This document shows, piece after piece, positions 7,861-19,205 of a DNA stretch of 35,693 bases. Within the stretch, counting starts at the first letter, position 1. Each line of letters starts with the position of its first letter. Under the pieces are notes generated by a model, which worked only from the letters and a program-made list of their open reading frames with translations, ran no database searches and was not told the DNA's origin. Both the position numbers and the translations under genes were made by a program. This stretch comes from Enterobacteriaceae bacterium (lineage in GTDB: Bacteria; Pseudomonadota; Gammaproteobacteria; Enterobacterales; Enterobacteriaceae): the NCBI GenBank assembly GCA_031253755.1, contig JAIRVT010000107.1, positions 1-35,693 on the forward strand, written 5' to 3'.

Positions 7861-10800
7861 AGCGGCTCCTGCTGTTCAGTAGAAGAAGACGTTAATTTTG
7901 CCTGATTATTTTGACGTCGGTTTTTATATGGGTATTTGTTTTTATAATGCCGTCCTAATCGGTCAAAGAGCAGATAAATCACCGGCGTGGTAAATAACGT
8001 CAGGATTTGGCTCATAATTAACCCACCCACCATACTCACACCGAGTGGATGCCGTAATTCAGCACCAATACCGCTACTGATCATTAAAGGCAGAGCGCCC
8101 AGTAATGCTGCCATTGTTGTCATCAATATCGGCCGGAAACGCAGGAGGCAGGCCTGAAAAATCGCATCGTAGGGAGACATGCCTTGTTCACGCTCAGCGG
8201 CCAAGGCGAAATCGATCATCATGATGGCGTTTTTCTTCACAATGCCGATCAACAGAATAATCCCGATAATGGCAATAATATCCAGCTCATAACCGCCTAT
8301 CATCAGCGCCAGTAATGCACCGACACCGGCGGTAGGCAGTGTGGACAGAATCGTCACCGGATGGATAAAACTTTCATACAGAATGCCAAGCACAATATAC
8401 ATCGCCACAACCGCAGCCAATATCAGCAACAAGGTATTACTGAGGGTATCCTGAAATGCCAGCGTTGCTCCCTGAAATTGGGTGTTGATATCTTTGGGCA
8501 GATTAATCGCACGTTCGGTTTCCTTCACGGCGTTAACGGCGGATTCCAGCGACGTATCCGGGGCAACATTGAATGAAAACGTTGCCGCAGGGAATTGCTG
8601 TAAATGGTTGATGGATAAATAGCCCAATCGCTGCTCAATCGAGGCAATAGCCGTCAGTGGAACTATCTTGCCATCTGAACTCAAAAGACGGACGTCATTG
8701 AATGCCTCAAGGTTGGGAGAATGTTGGGTATCCTGTTCAAATACCACTCTGTATTGATTGGCTTGTGTATAAATGGTTGAAATAAGCCGTTGACCGAACG
8801 CACTGTACAGCGCATTGTCAATTGCTGCCATAGAGATACCCAGACGGCTCGCCATATCACGGTTGACGTTGATATAAGCCACTAACCCGTGGTTCTGCCA
8901 GTCGTGACTGATGTCGGCCAACTCAGGTCGTTTTTCCAATGCCTGCTGTAACTTGGGTATCCAGACGCTCAGCTCATCAAGGGAAGTGGCCTGCAACGTA
9001 AATTGATATTGCGTGCGGGAAACCTGCGTATCGATGGTCAGGTCCTGAGCCGGTTGCAGGTATAAAGTCACATCGGGAACTTTAGCCACCCGCGCTTGCA
9101 GGCGGGGAATAATTTTCTCAATGCTGTCTGTTGCTCCACTGCCTGTTTCTTCGCTGCCTGTTTTTCCAAGGCTCGCTTTACGCTGATCAAAAGGTTTGAG
9201 CGTAATTTGCAGGCGTCCGTTATTCAGGGTGGCATTATTGCCATCAACACCGATAAACGTCGTCACATTTTCCACCGCCGGGTCTTGCAGCAACAGTGCG
9301 GTGACCTGACGCTGTTTATCTGCCATCGCATTGAAAGAGATAGACTGCGGCGCTTCCAGTGTTCCCTGAATCAGGCCGTTATCCTGTAAAGGGAAAAAGC
9401 CTTTGGGAATAAAAACATAGAGCAGGATAGTCAGCGCCAGCGTACTGAGTGTCACACCAAGCGTCATCCAAGGATGATTCAGGATACGTTTAAGCCAGAC
9501 GCCATAGATGGCAATCATCCACTCAAAGAAACGTTCGCAAGCGTGTTCAAACCGATTGTGTTTAATGTCAGCTTCAGCTTTCAGCATTCTTGCACACATC
9601 ATTGGCGTTAGTGTCAGCGATACCACGGCTGAAATTAAAATCGCCACTGCCAGTGTCACGGCAAACTCCCGGAATAAGCGACCGACAATATCCCCCATAA
9701 AGAGCAGCGGGATCAAAACGGCGATTAACGAAAACGTCAGTGAGATAATGGTAAAACCGATTTCCCCCGCACCTTTTAAGGCCGCCGCCAGCGGTTTTTC
9801 TCCCCGCTCAATGTAACGGGAAATATTTTCGATAACGACAATGGCATCATCCACCACAAATCCGGTTGCAATGGTTAATGCCATCAAGGTCAGATTATTG
9901 ACGGAGAAACCACAAAAATACATCACGGCAAATGTGCCAATCAGGGAAAGCGGAACTGCAATGCCGGGGATCAGGGTCGCCATGCCGTTGCGTAAAAAAA
10001 GATAAATCACCATGACAACCAGGGCGATTGCCAGCAATAACTCAAATTGGACATCTTTCACGGAGGCGCGGATCGTGACAGTACGATCGGTCAGAACTTC
10101 AACTTTGACCGATTTGGGCAGGCTACGGATCAATTCCGGCAACATGGCCCGGATGTTATCCGTCGCTTCAATCACGTTCGCTCCCGGCTGCCGCTGAACA
10201 TTGATCACAATGGCGGGCTTTTCATTTGCCCATGCACCCAGTTTGTTATTCTCCGCACCATATTCAATCGTGGCGACATCCCGCAGGCGAACCGGTGCAT
10301 CGTTTTTATAGGCCACAATCAAATTACGGTACTCATCAACGGATTTCATCTGATCGTTGGCCGATAACGTGATCGAGCGGGTAGGGCCATCAAAGCTGCC
10401 TATGGCTGAATTGACGTTCGCATTCATGATGGCATTACGAACTGTGTTACTGTCCAGCCCCTGAGCGGCGAGTGCCTGCGCATTCAATTTCACGCGTACC
10501 GCCGGACGTTGCCCGCCTGCCAGCGTGACCAGCCCGACACCACTGACCTGCGAAATACGCTGGGCAACGCGGGTTTCCACCATATCCTGAACGTCTGTCA
10601 TCGGTATGGCATCAGAAGTGACTGCCAGAGTTAAGATCGGCGGGTCAGCCGGATTGACCTTGCTGTAAATGGGCGGATAGGGCAAATCGCGGGGTAACAG
10701 ATTGATACTTGAATTGATTGCGGCCTGTACATCCTGTTCTGCCACATCCAATGGCAGGGAAAGCTGAAATACCAGCGTGATCACCGAAGCGCCGCCGGAG

Positions 10801-11078
10801 CTTTGCGATGCCATCTGTTTCAGGCCGGATATTTTGCCGAAATTGCGTTCCAGTGGTGCGGTGATGGCGGAGGTCATCACATCCGGGTTAGCGCCGGGGT
10901 AGAGCGTCACAACCTGAATCGTCGGGTAATCCACTTGCGGCAGTGCAGAAACCGGTAGCATCCGGTAACCAAGAAGGCCAGAAAGCAGTATGGCAACCAT
11001 AAACAGGATGGTCGCAACCGGACGCAGGATAAATAAGCGGGACGGGCCGCCACCGGCTATTGGAGAATCAGGCAGCAT
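7857..11078 (-). CDS. mdtB: RND multidrug efflux permease subunit MdtB
   Basis: Partner RND permease of the MdtABC-TolC efflux system in the inner membrane. The 1073-aa product begins with [20 protein letters not shown] like E. coli MdtB (1040 aa). It contains [20 protein letters not shown] with the TM4 aspartate pair, and the conserved [20 protein letters not shown] docking-domain segment. About 20 extra residues lie at 630-655 in the second periplasmic loop, including [15 protein letters not shown] (638-652), a triple 5-residue repeat from a 15-bp array. Its start overlaps the mdtA stop by one base and its end overlaps mdtC by four, so the three genes form one operon. Confidence 0.97.
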   Translation of the reverse strand: MLPDSPIAGGGPSRLFILRPVATILFMVAILLSGLLGYRMLPVSALPQVDYPTIQVVTLYPGANPDVMTSAITAPLERNFGKISGLKQMASQSSGGASVITLVFQLSLPLDVAEQDVQAAINSSINLLPRDLPYPPIYSKVNPADPPILTLAVTSDAIPMTDVQDMVETRVAQRISQVSGVGLVTLAGGQRPAVRVKLNAQALAAQGLDSNTVRNAIMNANVNSAIGSFDGPTRSITLSANDQMKSVDEYRNLIVAYKNDAPVRLRDVATIEYGAENNKLGAWANEKPAIVINVQRQPGANVIEATDNIRAMLPELIRSLPKSVKVEVLTDRTVTIRASVKDVQFELLLAIALVVMVIYLFLRNGMATLIPGIAVPLSLIGTFAVMYFCGFSVNNLTLMALTIATGFVVDDAIVVIENISRYIERGEKPLAAALKGAGEIGFTIISLTFSLIAVLIPLLFMGDIVGRLFREFAVTLAVAILISAVVSLTLTPMMCARMLKAEADIKHNRFEHACERFFEWMIAIYGVWLKRILNHPWMTLGVTLSTLALTILLYVFIPKGFFPLQDNGLIQGTLEAPQSISFNAMADKQRQVTALLLQDPAVENVTTFIGVDGNNATLNNGRLQITLKPFDQRKASLGKTGSEETGSGATDSIEKIIPRLQARVAKVPDVTLYLQPAQDLTIDTQVSRTQYQFTLQATSLDELSVWIPKLQQALEKRPELADISHDWQNHGLVAYINVNRDMASRLGISMAAIDNALYSAFGQRLISTIYTQANQYRVVFEQDTQHSPNLEAFNDVRLLSSDGKIVPLTAIASIEQRLGYLSINHLQQFPAATFSFNVAPDTSLESAVNAVKETERAINLPKDINTQFQGATLAFQDTLSNTLLLILAAVVAMYIVLGILYESFIHPVTILSTLPTAGVGALLALMIGGYELDIIAIIGIILLIGIVKKNAIMMIDFALAAEREQGMSPYDAIFQACLLRFRPILMTTMAALLGALPLMISSGIGAELRHPLGVSMVGGLIMSQILTLFTTPVIYLLFDRLGRHYKNKYPYKNRRQNNQAKLTSSSTEQQEPL
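9123..9167. repeat. 15-bp tandem array inside mdtB (3 units)
   Basis: Plus-strand units GCTGTCTGTTGCTCC, ACTGCCTGTTTCTTC and GCTGCCTGTTTTTCC encode GATDS, EETGS and GKTGS. The period is the same 15 bp as in the other arrays, but the unit sequence is unrelated to the GATCG-type core. The repeats fall in a loop that is shorter in E. coli MdtB. Confidence 0.9.
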
Positions 11079-12313
11079 TAAGTATTCTCCGCTTTACTGT
11101 TTGACTTAGCCGGTTTATTACCCGTGCTGCTATCTGATTCCAGTTTCAGGGGTTTCACCACTTCGACAGCCGCACCTTCTGTCAAGTTTTCCGTGCCATC
11201 GGTAACCACCCGATCACCGACTGACAGCCCTTTATCAATTACCGTCAGATTGGGGGTTTGCAGCCCGATAGTTATCTGCTGTTTTTTGGCTTTATTATCT
11301 TTACCCACTAACCAGACATAGTGGCCGTCATTGCTCATTTGTAATGCGGCATCGGGGATCACAATAGCATTATTCAGCGTATTCACTTTAATTTGAATAT
11401 TGACAAACTGATTGGGAAACAGCACGTTATCCTTGTTATCAAACCGGGCTTTCAGTTTGATTGTCGCGGTTGCAACATCAATCTGGTTATCAATGCTGAG
11501 TAATTTCCCCTGTGCTAGCTGTCGCTGGTTATTGCGATCCCAAGCCGTGACAACCGGTTCTTGGCTGTTTTTCTGTGCTTTCAATATGGTGTTGAGATCG
11601 TTTTCAGGCAGGGAAAACAGGACATCGATAGGATTGATACGCGTAATAACCACAATCGGATTTTGCCCCCCGCCGCCAGAGACATAGTTACCCACATCGA
11701 TCTGTTTCAGGCCGACGCGGCCGGAAATAGGCGCGGTAATGCGGCTGTAGGTCAATTGCAGTTTTTGTTCATCGATATCGGCCTGATCGGTTTTTAAACT
11801 GGCCTGATACTGGCGCACTAAGGCAAATTGTTTATCCAAATCCTGTTGCGAAATTAATTTACTTTTTGCCAATTGTTGGTAGCGGGCTAAATCCTGTTGA
11901 GCATTAGCCAGCATCGCCTGATCTTTGACATATTGCCCTTGTGCTTTTTCCAGCCTGACCTGAAAAGGGCGAGGGTCAATTTCCGCCAGTAAATCCCCTT
12001 TGTTGACCTGCTGACCTTCAGTAAAATGCAGGGCAATTAATTGGCCGCTGACAAGGCTGGTGACTTTTACGGTATCGGCAGCCTGCGCTGTTCCGAGCCC
12101 GCCCAGATAGTGAGGAACTGACTGTATATGCGCTGTTGCAACCTGAACGGGCACAGACGGAACTGTTGATGAGTTAGGTTGATTTGACTTCTGAGCGGTT
12201 TTTCCTGACGGCGAGATAGGCGCTTTGAAGTGATTCCATGTAAAAAAAGCGGCTGCGGCAACAATGACTAATGCAGCAAGTAAGAAAAAGTAGGTACGAC
12301 GTTTATTGCTCAT
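11078..12313 (-). CDS. mdtA: Membrane fusion protein MdtA of the MdtABC efflux pump
   Basis: Periplasmic adaptor of the HlyD/AcrA type that bridges the MdtBC permease to TolC. The 411-aa product has an N-terminal membrane anchor (about res 8-25, hydrophobic after MSNKRR), a lipoyl half-motif around [20 protein letters not shown], a coiled-coil hairpin (about 115-175, rich in Q, K, A and L), the second lipoyl half [21 protein letters not shown], a beta-barrel domain, and a charged low-complexity C-terminal tail ([17 protein letters not shown]). It leads the mdtABC operon. The E. coli operon is activated by BaeR. No baeSR follow here and I could not identify a BaeR box upstream. Confidence 0.95.
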   Translation of the reverse strand: MSNKRRTYFFLLAALVIVAAAAFFTWNHFKAPISPSGKTAQKSNQPNSSTVPSVPVQVATAHIQSVPHYLGGLGTAQAADTVKVTSLVSGQLIALHFTEGQQVNKGDLLAEIDPRPFQVRLEKAQGQYVKDQAMLANAQQDLARYQQLAKSKLISQQDLDKQFALVRQYQASLKTDQADIDEQKLQLTYSRITAPISGRVGLKQIDVGNYVSGGGGQNPIVVITRINPIDVLFSLPENDLNTILKAQKNSQEPVVTAWDRNNQRQLAQGKLLSIDNQIDVATATIKLKARFDNKDNVLFPNQFVNIQIKVNTLNNAIVIPDAALQMSNDGHYVWLVGKDNKAKKQQITIGLQTPNLTVIDKGLSVGDRVVTDGTENLTEGAAVEVVKPLKLESDSSTGNKPAKSNSKAENT

Positions 12314-12924
12314 ATATTAGACATTCTCTCAATATTTGTGTCATTAACCAGAACCCGTCGGGCGCATATTATGCCAAATTAGTGTAAATATATAGGTAAT
12401 TAGTATGTTCGTAGAGAAGTTATTAAATAAGTATTCATAATAGTAAACCAGTAAAACTGCTGAGAACTTGACTTTCCGCTGTGGGGGAGTCAAGCAATAC
12501 TGATCATGTTGACAATCTATTTAATCATGGTGAAAAAACAAAATTATGCCAATAATAACGAGTTGTTCATAGCTAATAACCTGATTTTTGACAACATCGC
12601 ATTGTTGGATGAAATTTTTGGTGCAATGAAATAGTGGCAATAAGAATCGAAAACAAGGCATTTAAGTTAATAGCGAAATTTGATGAATAAATTTTTATCT
12701 AATGGGGGGAATTATGATAGATTATGTGTTATTTTCATCGGATTAAAAATTTATTGTGATGTTACTTAATTAAAGAATAGCTGGTATATTGTAGGGATTA
12801 AATGTGGAGTAGGGTGTGACCTATTTAATTATTTAAGATAATACTATTATTAGTTATATGTGCTTAGCATTCATTTCTTGATCGCTTTTTATGTTAATAA
12901 CAAAAATGATAAGGTAAGAAAACT
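12314..12924. other. Long AT-rich intergenic region between mdtA and the hcp locus
   Basis: About 610 bp between divergent mdtA and the small ORF upstream of hcp. It holds the mdtA promoter (a CATAAT-type -10 near 12368-12375 on the minus strand is possible). It also holds a 28-bp palindrome with CTTGACT/AGTCAAG arms at 12467-12494. An ATG-started 35-codon frame at 12527-12634 has no ribosome-binding site and is not called. The composition is markedly more AT-rich than the flanking operons. No other feature is supported. Confidence 0.5.
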
Positions 12925-13095
12925 ATGTTTGAACCAAAACAGGGTTTGTTAACTTTTAGGGCAATCATTGAATTGCGAGAATCTTGGGATAATACAAGTT
13001 ATAAAAAATGTCAGCTTGAGACTATTGAATCTTGTGGTACTGATGCAGAAATAGCAGAATTTAACACAGGTTTATCAAAAAATTATACCGATTAA
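12925..13095 (+). CDS. Small hypothetical protein (56 aa) upstream of hcp
   Basis: An ATG-to-TAA frame of 56 codons, preceded by AAGG about 10 nt upstream of the ATG. The protein begins MFEPKQGLLTFRAIIELRES and ends in SKNYTD. It is soluble, carries two cysteines (res 29 and 37) and has no membrane segment or signal peptide. I do not recognise a family. It lies 138 bp before hcp on the same strand in AT-rich DNA, so it could be a remnant or a small companion of the hcp locus. The coding potential is plausible but unproven. Confidence 0.4.
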   Translation: MFEPKQGLLTFRAIIELRESWDNTSYKKCQLETIESCGTDAEIAEFNTGLSKNYTD

Positions 13096-13233
13096 ATTGA
13101 ATATTTTAGTAATATGCTTCCATAATTGATATTATTAAGGTGAAGTTGGTATTTGATAAATTTATTTTAATAACATTTTATTTTTAAATAAATGTTAAAA
13201 TGTTTTATTTGTAAACTACAAAAGGAAGTAAAA

Positions 13234-13713
13234 ATGGCAAATATGATCTATTTAACCTTGCAAGGAGACAAGCAAGGGTTGATTTCACAAGGTTGTTCTT
13301 CCATTGAATCTATCGGTAATAAATATCAGGCTGGCCATGAAGATGAAATATTTATATTAAATTTGCATCATTCTATTCACAGAGAACAAAATGTTAACCA
13401 TAGCCCAATTGAATTTGTAAAACCCCATGATAAATCATCACCATTATTAATAATGGCAATTTCGAATAATGAAAATTTAAACCTGAAATTTGATTTTTAT
13501 CGCACAGCACAATTAGGCTCTCAGGAGCTTTATTATTCGATTGAATGCCGTGGTGCGACGATTATTAAACTGTCACCTAACTATCCGCACAGTATTAACC
13601 ATGCGGAATCACAACCAGAAGAAACTATCTTTGTTAAATATAAAGATATTATCTGTCGCCACCATATGGCGGGTACATCTGGTTATAGCGTTTGGGACGA
13701 CAGAGTCTACTGA
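13234..13713 (+). CDS. hcp: Hcp-family type VI secretion tube protein (orphan)
   Basis: Hcp hexamers stack into the inner tube of the type VI secretion system and are expelled into target cells. The 159-aa product has the hallmarks of the enterobacterial Hcp1 group: MANMIYLTLQGDKQGLI at the start, CSSIESIGNKYQAGHEDEIF, REQNVNHSPIEFVKP, and the C-terminal HHMAGTSGYSVWDDRVY. It has standard length with no C-terminal effector extension. The ATG at 13234 follows AAAGGAAG, and the longer in-frame start at 13192 would add 14 non-family residues. No tss genes surround it, so it is an orphan that presumably works with a T6SS encoded elsewhere. It is closed by a terminator at 13723-13751. Confidence 0.93.
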   Translation: MANMIYLTLQGDKQGLISQGCSSIESIGNKYQAGHEDEIFILNLHHSIHREQNVNHSPIEFVKPHDKSSPLLIMAISNNENLNLKFDFYRTAQLGSQELYYSIECRGATIIKLSPNYPHSINHAESQPEETIFVKYKDIICRHHMAGTSGYSVWDDRVY

Positions 13714-13722
13714 TCATTTGTA

Positions 13723-13751
13723 AAAACGCCGGTTAAAATTATCGGCGTTTT
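13723..13751. terminator. Terminator after hcp (bidirectional)
   Basis: AAAACGCCG, an 11-nt loop and CGGCGTTTT form a 9-bp stem ending in TTTTATTAATTT on the plus strand. On the minus strand the stem also ends in a short T run, so it may serve yfgG from the other side. Confidence 0.85.
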
Positions 13752-13814
13752 ATTAATTTCATGCTATTGCTTACAAAAAATTCATAAAAATCCATTCTGC
13801 CCGGAGTAATAACC

Positions 13815-13979
13815 TTATTTACCAGCAGGAACATTCATCTGTTCTGTCACGCTTTGTTGCTTTTGCAGATGGTGATCCAGTGCTGCAATGGATGAATAGA
13901 TAAAGCGCCCAAATAAAATCAAAAAACTAATCAGCAGGACTAATTTTGTTATCTGAGCGGTTTTATTTTTCTTCTTCAT
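13815..13979 (-). CDS. yfgG: YfgG-like DUF2633 small membrane protein
   Basis: A 54-aa frame from ATG 13979 to TAA. It has a basic N-terminus (MKKKNKTAQITK), one membrane segment (LVLLISFLILFGRFIYSS, about res 13-30) and a polar tail. E. coli YfgG has the same LVLLISF-FFGRFIYSS core and also lies next to ppx. The E. coli protein is small, inner-membrane and of poorly defined role. Here it starts 12 bp after the ppx stop on the same strand, so it probably ends the ppk-ppx transcript. Confidence 0.85.
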   Translation of the reverse strand: MKKKNKTAQITKLVLLISFLILFGRFIYSSIAALDHHLQKQQSVTEQMNVPAGK

Positions 13980-13991
13980 AATAGGCTATCG

Positions 13992-15524
13992 TTAAGCCAA
14001 TTCCTCTTGGATATGTAAGTGCCAACCTGTTTCATCACTCCAGTAAGCCTGCTCTTTTTCTAAATCTAGCTGCATCAACGCATTCTGACTTAAATAATGT
14101 TTGGGCAGGTACAGTGTCCAGTGACCATAATCTGTTTCTAACCTCAGCGATTCAGGTGTCGTTGTAGACTGACGTTGATTATTCAGCAATGTCGCTAACC
14201 GCAATATCTGGAGCAGAGGGAGATATTGCTTTTTCTTAAACAGATAGAAACGCGGATGTTCATGAACCTTGATAGCTTTGCGATGATAACGAACCAATGT
14301 GGCTAATAATTGTTGCTGTTCCTGATTAAAGCCGGGTAAGTCAGTATGTTGCAAAATATAAGCGGAATGCCGTTGCAGGCCACTTAAGTTGATACTGAGA
14401 CCCACTTCGTGCAGCATGGCAGCCCAGAGCAGAATCGCTTCCAGTTGTGGCTGTACCCGCTTCGGGTTTTGCTCAGCCCACTGATCATACAGTGTCTTTG
14501 CCGTGCTCCAGACACGGCTTGCCTGTTCGCGGTCGATATTATAGTGCTCTGCAAGACATTTTGCGGTTCGTTGGCGAATATCCTGATGGCGGAAGCGATC
14601 TTCCATTTCATAAAGCACACCTTCCCGTAATGCGCCATCAGATAAACGCAGTGCCTCAATATGCAGGGCATCAAAGATGCCGCACAGAATTGCCAGACCG
14701 GGGACAAACGTGTGTTTGCGCTCCTCGGATATGCCGGGTAAGCCCAGTGATGTGAAGTTCTTGTATTTCAGCACCTGCTTGACCAGCATATGCAGGCGTT
14801 GAGGTGTAATCAGGCCATCTTTTTCACCCAAGGCGACCAGCGATTCATGGATGGATTTAATCGTTCCCGATGCGCCCAGCGCAAAATCCCAGCCTTTTGC
14901 CCGGAACTGCCAGATCAGGTTTTCAATCTTCTGTTCTGCTTTCAGTTTTGCTTTGCGGAAATTATGTTCGTTTATGGTCCCGCCGGGAAAAAACTGGCGG
15001 GAAAAACTGAGGCATCCCATACGGCGGCTTTCAATTAATATCGGTTCGAAATTTTCGCCAATCACCAGTTCCGTGGAACCGCCACCGATATCAATCACCA
15101 ATTTGCGGCCTTTTTCGGGCTGGGTATGTTCTACACCCATGAAGATCAAACGCGCCTCTTCGTGACCGGGGATAATTTCAATCGGATAGGGAATAACGTC
15201 TTTGGCGCGTTTGATAAATTCTTCCGCATTGATGGCTTCCCGCAGACTATGCGTCCCGACCAGACAGACATTCTCAGCAGAAAAACCCTGCAACCGTTCA
15301 GCGAATAACGCAAGACAATCAAGGCCGCGATTGATGGCTTCTTCATTTAATTCGTTTTTCTCATTAAGCCCGTCAACAAGATAAACCCGTTTTTTTAGCC
15401 GCCCGATAACTTGCAATGCGCCGTTCACAATCCGGGCGATAATCATGTGAAAACTATTGGAACCAAGGTCAATGGTCGCTATTTCCAGCGGCTTAGGCGT
15501 TTGTATATCGTGTTTCAACGGCAT
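13992..15524 (-). CDS. ppx: Exopolyphosphatase
   Basis: Ppx releases orthophosphate from the ends of long-chain polyphosphate and can hydrolyse pppGpp. The 510-aa product matches E. coli Ppx (513 aa). It has the actin-like ATPase-fold motif [16 protein letters not shown] near the N-terminus, [14 protein letters not shown] around res 143-156, and a C-terminal HD-like helical domain including [11 protein letters not shown]. It starts 3 bp after the ppk stop, so the two are translationally coupled, as in E. coli. Opposing enzymes of polyphosphate turnover are thus co-expressed. Confidence 0.97.
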   Translation of the reverse strand: MPLKHDIQTPKPLEIATIDLGSNSFHMIIARIVNGALQVIGRLKKRVYLVDGLNEKNELNEEAINRGLDCLALFAERLQGFSAENVCLVGTHSLREAINAEEFIKRAKDVIPYPIEIIPGHEEARLIFMGVEHTQPEKGRKLVIDIGGGSTELVIGENFEPILIESRRMGCLSFSRQFFPGGTINEHNFRKAKLKAEQKIENLIWQFRAKGWDFALGASGTIKSIHESLVALGEKDGLITPQRLHMLVKQVLKYKNFTSLGLPGISEERKHTFVPGLAILCGIFDALHIEALRLSDGALREGVLYEMEDRFRHQDIRQRTAKCLAEHYNIDREQASRVWSTAKTLYDQWAEQNPKRVQPQLEAILLWAAMLHEVGLSINLSGLQRHSAYILQHTDLPGFNQEQQQLLATLVRYHRKAIKVHEHPRFYLFKKKQYLPLLQILRLATLLNNQRQSTTTPESLRLETDYGHWTLYLPKHYLSQNALMQLDLEKEQAYWSDETGWHLHIQEELA

Positions 15525-15527
15525 AAA

Positions 15528-17597
15528 TTAGACTCTTGATTCAGGCTGTTCCAGATTTTTCAGGTAATCGTAAATGGCACTTTGGGCGCGGATTTTACGT
15601 TTATTTCCCCGCGGAACATACCGATTACTCAATTCTTTATCAATATAACGCGCTTTAACGGTGTCATTAAATTGCAACTCTAAGATATCCAAGACACGTT
15701 GTTTCAGCTTGGGATCCAACAGACAAACGGCAACTTCAATCCGGTAATCAATGTTGCGGGTCATCCAGTCGGCGGAGGAAAGGAAGACTTTTTCCTCTCC
15801 TTTATTGGTGAAAACATACACCCGGTCATGCTCAAGGAAACGATCGACAATACTGGTGACCTGAATATTCTCACTAAAACCGGGCTGGTTGGGCACCAGC
15901 GAGCACATTCCGCGTATCAGAAGGCGTATTTTGACACCGGCATCAGAAGCATTGTAGAGGCGATCGACTAACTCCCGATCTACCAGATTATTGATTTTCA
16001 GGGTAATGCCAGCGAGTTCTCCTGCCTTGGCATTGGCAATTTCCTGATCGATCAATTGATTGAGCATGGCGCGTGAGTTTTGTGGTGAAACCATCAAGTT
16101 CTCAAATGTGACAGGACGATAAGGATTTTCAATAAAGTTAAATACCCGGCGGACTTCGTTGGTCACTTCGGGTTTGGCGGTGATCAGGGAATAATCAGTA
16201 TATAAACGGGCCGTTTTTTCATTGAAATTACCGGTGCCGATATGGGCGTAACGGATAATTTCATTCCCTTCAAGGCGTGAAATGATAAACAGCTTGGCAT
16301 GAATTTTCAGGCCCGGCGCAGAGAAAATAACATGTACACCCGCTTCTGTCAGGCGTTTCGCCCAGTGAATATTGGCCTCTTCATCAAACCGGGCCTGTAA
16401 TTCCACGACGACAGTGACCTTTTTGCCGTTATGGGCCGCGTGGATCATCGACTCAACAATGCGTGAGTCTTTAGCCACGCGATAGATGTTGATTTTTATG
16501 GATAAAACACTCGGATCAAATGATGCCTGCCGCAGCAATTCCAGCACATGCTCGAAAGTGTGATAAGGATAATAGAGCAAAACGTCCTGTTCCCGGATGG
16601 CATCAAAGCCGTTGCGGAAATGGTCAAACCAGGTATGACGCAAGCGTGGCATCGGCTTATTCAGCAACGTCCGGCTGCCTTCATTGGGGAATTTGATGAA
16701 ATCTTTGAAATTGTGGTAGCGGCCGCCTGCAATCACCGAGTCATCATTTGACAGCCCCAGTTTGCTGCGCAGTAATTCCACCATTTCATCCGGCATATCT
16801 CGTTGATAAACAAAACGGACAGGCTCAGCGGTTAGCCGTTGTTTTAACGTTGAAGACATAAGTTCTAATAAGCTGGATTCCATTTCGGTGGCTAAATCGT
16901 ATTCAGAATCACGGGTCATTTTCATGGAATAGACGCTGAGAGTATCGTAATCAAAAAATCCCTTGAAAATTTCATCCAGCGTGTAACGCAGAATGTTATC
17001 AAGCAAAATCATTGACTTGCGTCTTCTTGGCATCTCCGGAGGCAAATTGACAAAACGTGGCACTTTATCTGATGGAATTTCCAGCAGGGCATATTTTGTC
17101 TCCTGTCCGCGAATAATTTCTACCGCCAGATAGGTATAATCATCCTTTAAAAATTCAACCAAATTGGTTTCCGGGTTAATGACAATCGGTGTGATATGCG
17201 GGCGCAGATACTGGCGGAAATATTGCCGTAGCCAAATTTGCTGATTGGGTGAGATTTGCCGTTCATTGATCAGAAAAATCTGGTTACGTGCCATTTCCAG
17301 CAGCAAATCGTTATAGAGTTCATCAAACTCCTGATCAATTTTTGCGACTTTAGATTGGATCTTTTTTAATAATTGCCGGGCGCCGGTTGCAGAACCGCGC
17401 TCTTCGCTAATCAGAATCCGCCGTTTTACATCCGCGAAACGAACTTTATAAAATTCATCCAGATTATTGGAGTAAATCCCTAAAAACCTCATTCTTTCAA
17501 TCAGCGGATTGCTTTTATCAGCCGCTTCCTGAAGTACACGTTCATTGAAAGAGAGCCAACTGAGTTCTTTATCTGTATAGAGGCGGTCGTGGGACAT
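15528..17597 (-). CDS. ppk: Polyphosphate kinase
   Basis: Ppk (PPK1 family) transfers the gamma phosphate of ATP to growing polyphosphate chains at the inner membrane. The 689-aa product matches E. coli Ppk (688 aa). It starts with [20 protein letters not shown], carries the two phospholipase-D-like catalytic domains, and includes [13 protein letters not shown], whose histidine corresponds to the autophosphorylated residue, followed by [20 protein letters not shown]. The start codon ATG at 17597 lacks a strong ribosome-binding site (TAGTA upstream). It is the first gene of ppk-ppx-yfgG. Confidence 0.97.
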   Translation of the reverse strand: MSHDRLYTDKELSWLSFNERVLQEAADKSNPLIERMRFLGIYSNNLDEFYKVRFADVKRRILISEERGSATGARQLLKKIQSKVAKIDQEFDELYNDLLLEMARNQIFLINERQISPNQQIWLRQYFRQYLRPHITPIVINPETNLVEFLKDDYTYLAVEIIRGQETKYALLEIPSDKVPRFVNLPPEMPRRRKSMILLDNILRYTLDEIFKGFFDYDTLSVYSMKMTRDSEYDLATEMESSLLELMSSTLKQRLTAEPVRFVYQRDMPDEMVELLRSKLGLSNDDSVIAGGRYHNFKDFIKFPNEGSRTLLNKPMPRLRHTWFDHFRNGFDAIREQDVLLYYPYHTFEHVLELLRQASFDPSVLSIKINIYRVAKDSRIVESMIHAAHNGKKVTVVVELQARFDEEANIHWAKRLTEAGVHVIFSAPGLKIHAKLFIISRLEGNEIIRYAHIGTGNFNEKTARLYTDYSLITAKPEVTNEVRRVFNFIENPYRPVTFENLMVSPQNSRAMLNQLIDQEIANAKAGELAGITLKINNLVDRELVDRLYNASDAGVKIRLLIRGMCSLVPNQPGFSENIQVTSIVDRFLEHDRVYVFTNKGEEKVFLSSADWMTRNIDYRIEVAVCLLDPKLKQRVLDILELQFNDTVKARYIDKELSNRYVPRGNKRKIRAQSAIYDYLKNLEQPESRV

Positions 17598-17629
17598 TAC
17601 TACTCCATTTGATCCATTTGGTTAACGGT

Positions 17630-17664
17630 CTTTCTTTACTTTCTTTCTTTATCTATCTATCGTC
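17630..17664. repeat. Tetranucleotide-like microsatellite upstream of ppk
   Basis: TTTC-type units run from about 17631 and pass into CTAT units (ATCTATCTATCG), then TCTTTCGG twice. This simple-sequence tract lies 35-70 bp upstream of the ppk start, probably in its leader, and could vary in length. Confidence 0.6.
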
Positions 17665-17773
17665 TTTCGGTCATCTTTCGGCTGCCGGTCAGACAGCTGT
17701 TTTGTCGGCAGTACGATTTTTGGCAATGACTTTTTAGCAATATTAGCCGCCATCGTACTGCATAGTGAAATTT

Positions 17774-18352
17774 CTATATCGTGAAATTCACAGGAGATTG
17801 CGTTTTGTTCTGGGCGTTACGGATTTTGTCAGCAAAATAGTGATGTTGAAAAGTACACATCCGAATAGCCGTATGATAAGAGCCGTTGACAAAAAATTCA
17901 TCGATTAATTCACCTTCAATATAGAACCCTAATTTATTGTATATATGAATAGCTTTTTCATTTTCTTTATCAACAACTAAATAGATTTTATAAAGATTGA
18001 GTACAGAGAATGCGTACTCCATCGCAAGTTTAGCTGCCTGAGTTGCATAACCTTGCCCCTGATAAGCGGGAGCAATAATGATCTGAAATTCGGCGCGCCG
18101 ATGGATATAGTCAATTTCCACCAATTCAACCAATCCGACTTTGGCATTCATGCTTTCAATAATAAAGCGCCGTTCGCTTTGGTCATGAATGTGTTTGTCA
18201 TAAAGATCGCATAATTCGACATACGCCTCATAAGGCTCTTCAAACCAGTAACGCATTACACTGGCGTTGTTATCTAGCTGGTGGATGAAAGGAAGATCTT
18301 CTCGTTCAAGAGGGCGTAAACTTACAGGGGGATTTTCAGAACCACTGGACAT
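17774..18352 (-). CDS. speG: Spermidine N1-acetyltransferase
   Basis: SpeG acetylates spermidine and spermine using acetyl-CoA, relieving polyamine toxicity. The 192-aa product is a single GNAT domain closely resembling E. coli SpeG (186 aa): [20 protein letters not shown] at the start, [20 protein letters not shown] for the polyamine and allosteric region, and the acetyl-CoA loop [11 protein letters not shown], then [21 protein letters not shown] place the start at ATG 18352, seven bases after GAGG. A longer in-frame ORF would prepend 27 hydrophobic residues not seen in the family. It is monocistronic, downstream of purN on the same strand with a 177-bp gap. Confidence 0.95.
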   Translation of the reverse strand: MSSGSENPPVSLRPLEREDLPFIHQLDNNASVMRYWFEEPYEAYVELCDLYDKHIHDQSERRFIIESMNAKVGLVELVEIDYIHRRAEFQIIIAPAYQGQGYATQAAKLAMEYAFSVLNLYKIYLVVDKENEKAIHIYNKLGFYIEGELIDEFFVNGSYHTAIRMCTFQHHYFADKIRNAQNKTQSPVNFTI

Positions 18353-18529
18353 TGGATACCTCAATTTAAGATAAGGTCTGTTTCGTGATGCTATTCGGTA
18401 GTTAATTATTACCAGATAAATAATTATTGCCAATCAATCTTTCTTCAATCAATGATTAACCGCTTTGCCCGATATATGAATATGTATCCTGTCATTGATT
18501 TTATTGGCATTGAAAGTTGACCAAGGCAA

Positions 18530-19177
18530 TCATTCTGACGCATACCCTTGTGGTGGCAGCACTTTTCCATCCATGATGGCACTATTTCCGTCCATGACTA
18601 AACGCCCGGCCAGAAACCAGTTAATCACCAGCGGGTAAATATTATGCTCCTGCGTCTGTACCCGGCTGATAATATCTTCTTCTTGATCTTCGGCAAAAAT
18701 AGGCACTTTCGCCTGTAAAATAATCGGGCCACCATCCAACTCTTCGGTAACAAAATGAACAGAAGTGCCGTGTTCCTGATCGCCGTTTTCCATTGCCTTA
18801 CGATGCGTGTGCAGGCCGGGATATTTTGGTAGCAAAGAGGGATGAATATTGAGCAAACGCCCGCGATAATGCTGCACAAACCCGCCGGAGAGGATCCGCA
18901 TATAACCCGCCAGAACCACTAAATCAGGCTGATATTGGTCGATGGCAGTGAGCAGGGAAAAATCAAAATCCATCCGATCCGAATACGCCGCAGGATTAAC
19001 AAAATGGGCAGGAATGCCTGCCTGTTCTGCGCGCAACAGGCCATAAGCACTGGCATTATTGCTGAATACTGCACAGACCTGTCCATTGATCCGATTTTGC
19101 TGGCAGGCATCAATGATGGATTGTAAGTTGCTGCCATTACCGGAAATGAGTACCGCAATTTTTTTCATCATCTTCAT
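18530..19177 (-). CDS. purN: Phosphoribosylglycinamide formyltransferase
   Basis: PurN transfers a formyl group from 10-formyl-THF to GAR, the third step of de novo purine synthesis. The 215-aa product has VLISGNGSNLQSIIDACQ near the N-terminus (phosphate binding), the catalytic NIHPSLLPKYPGLHTH with Asn and His, and ELDGGPIILQAKVP with the catalytic aspartate. The start is ambiguous: ATG 19177 gives MKMMKK, while ATG 19168 would give MKKIAVL, closer to E. coli MNIVVL. Neither has a clear ribosome-binding site. It follows purM in the same operon, but the spacer is 87 bp and filled by a degenerate 15-bp repeat. Confidence 0.95.
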   Translation of the reverse strand: MKMMKKIAVLISGNGSNLQSIIDACQQNRINGQVCAVFSNNASAYGLLRAEQAGIPAHFVNPAAYSDRMDFDFSLLTAIDQYQPDLVVLAGYMRILSGGFVQHYRGRLLNIHPSLLPKYPGLHTHRKAMENGDQEHGTSVHFVTEELDGGPIILQAKVPIFAEDQEEDIISRVQTQEHNIYPLVINWFLAGRLVMDGNSAIMDGKVLPPQGYASE

Positions 19178-19205
19178 AGAATGATTGGCTATTGACTGGT
19201 TTTCT

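Noticed and set aside
12527-12634. A 35-codon ATG frame upstream of mdtA
   Set aside because: No ribosome-binding site, AT-rich composition and no recognised family. Chance is adequate.
13192-13233. Longer Hcp start at 13192
   Set aside because: The added 14 residues are not found in Hcp proteins, and AAAGGAAG lies directly before ATG 13234.
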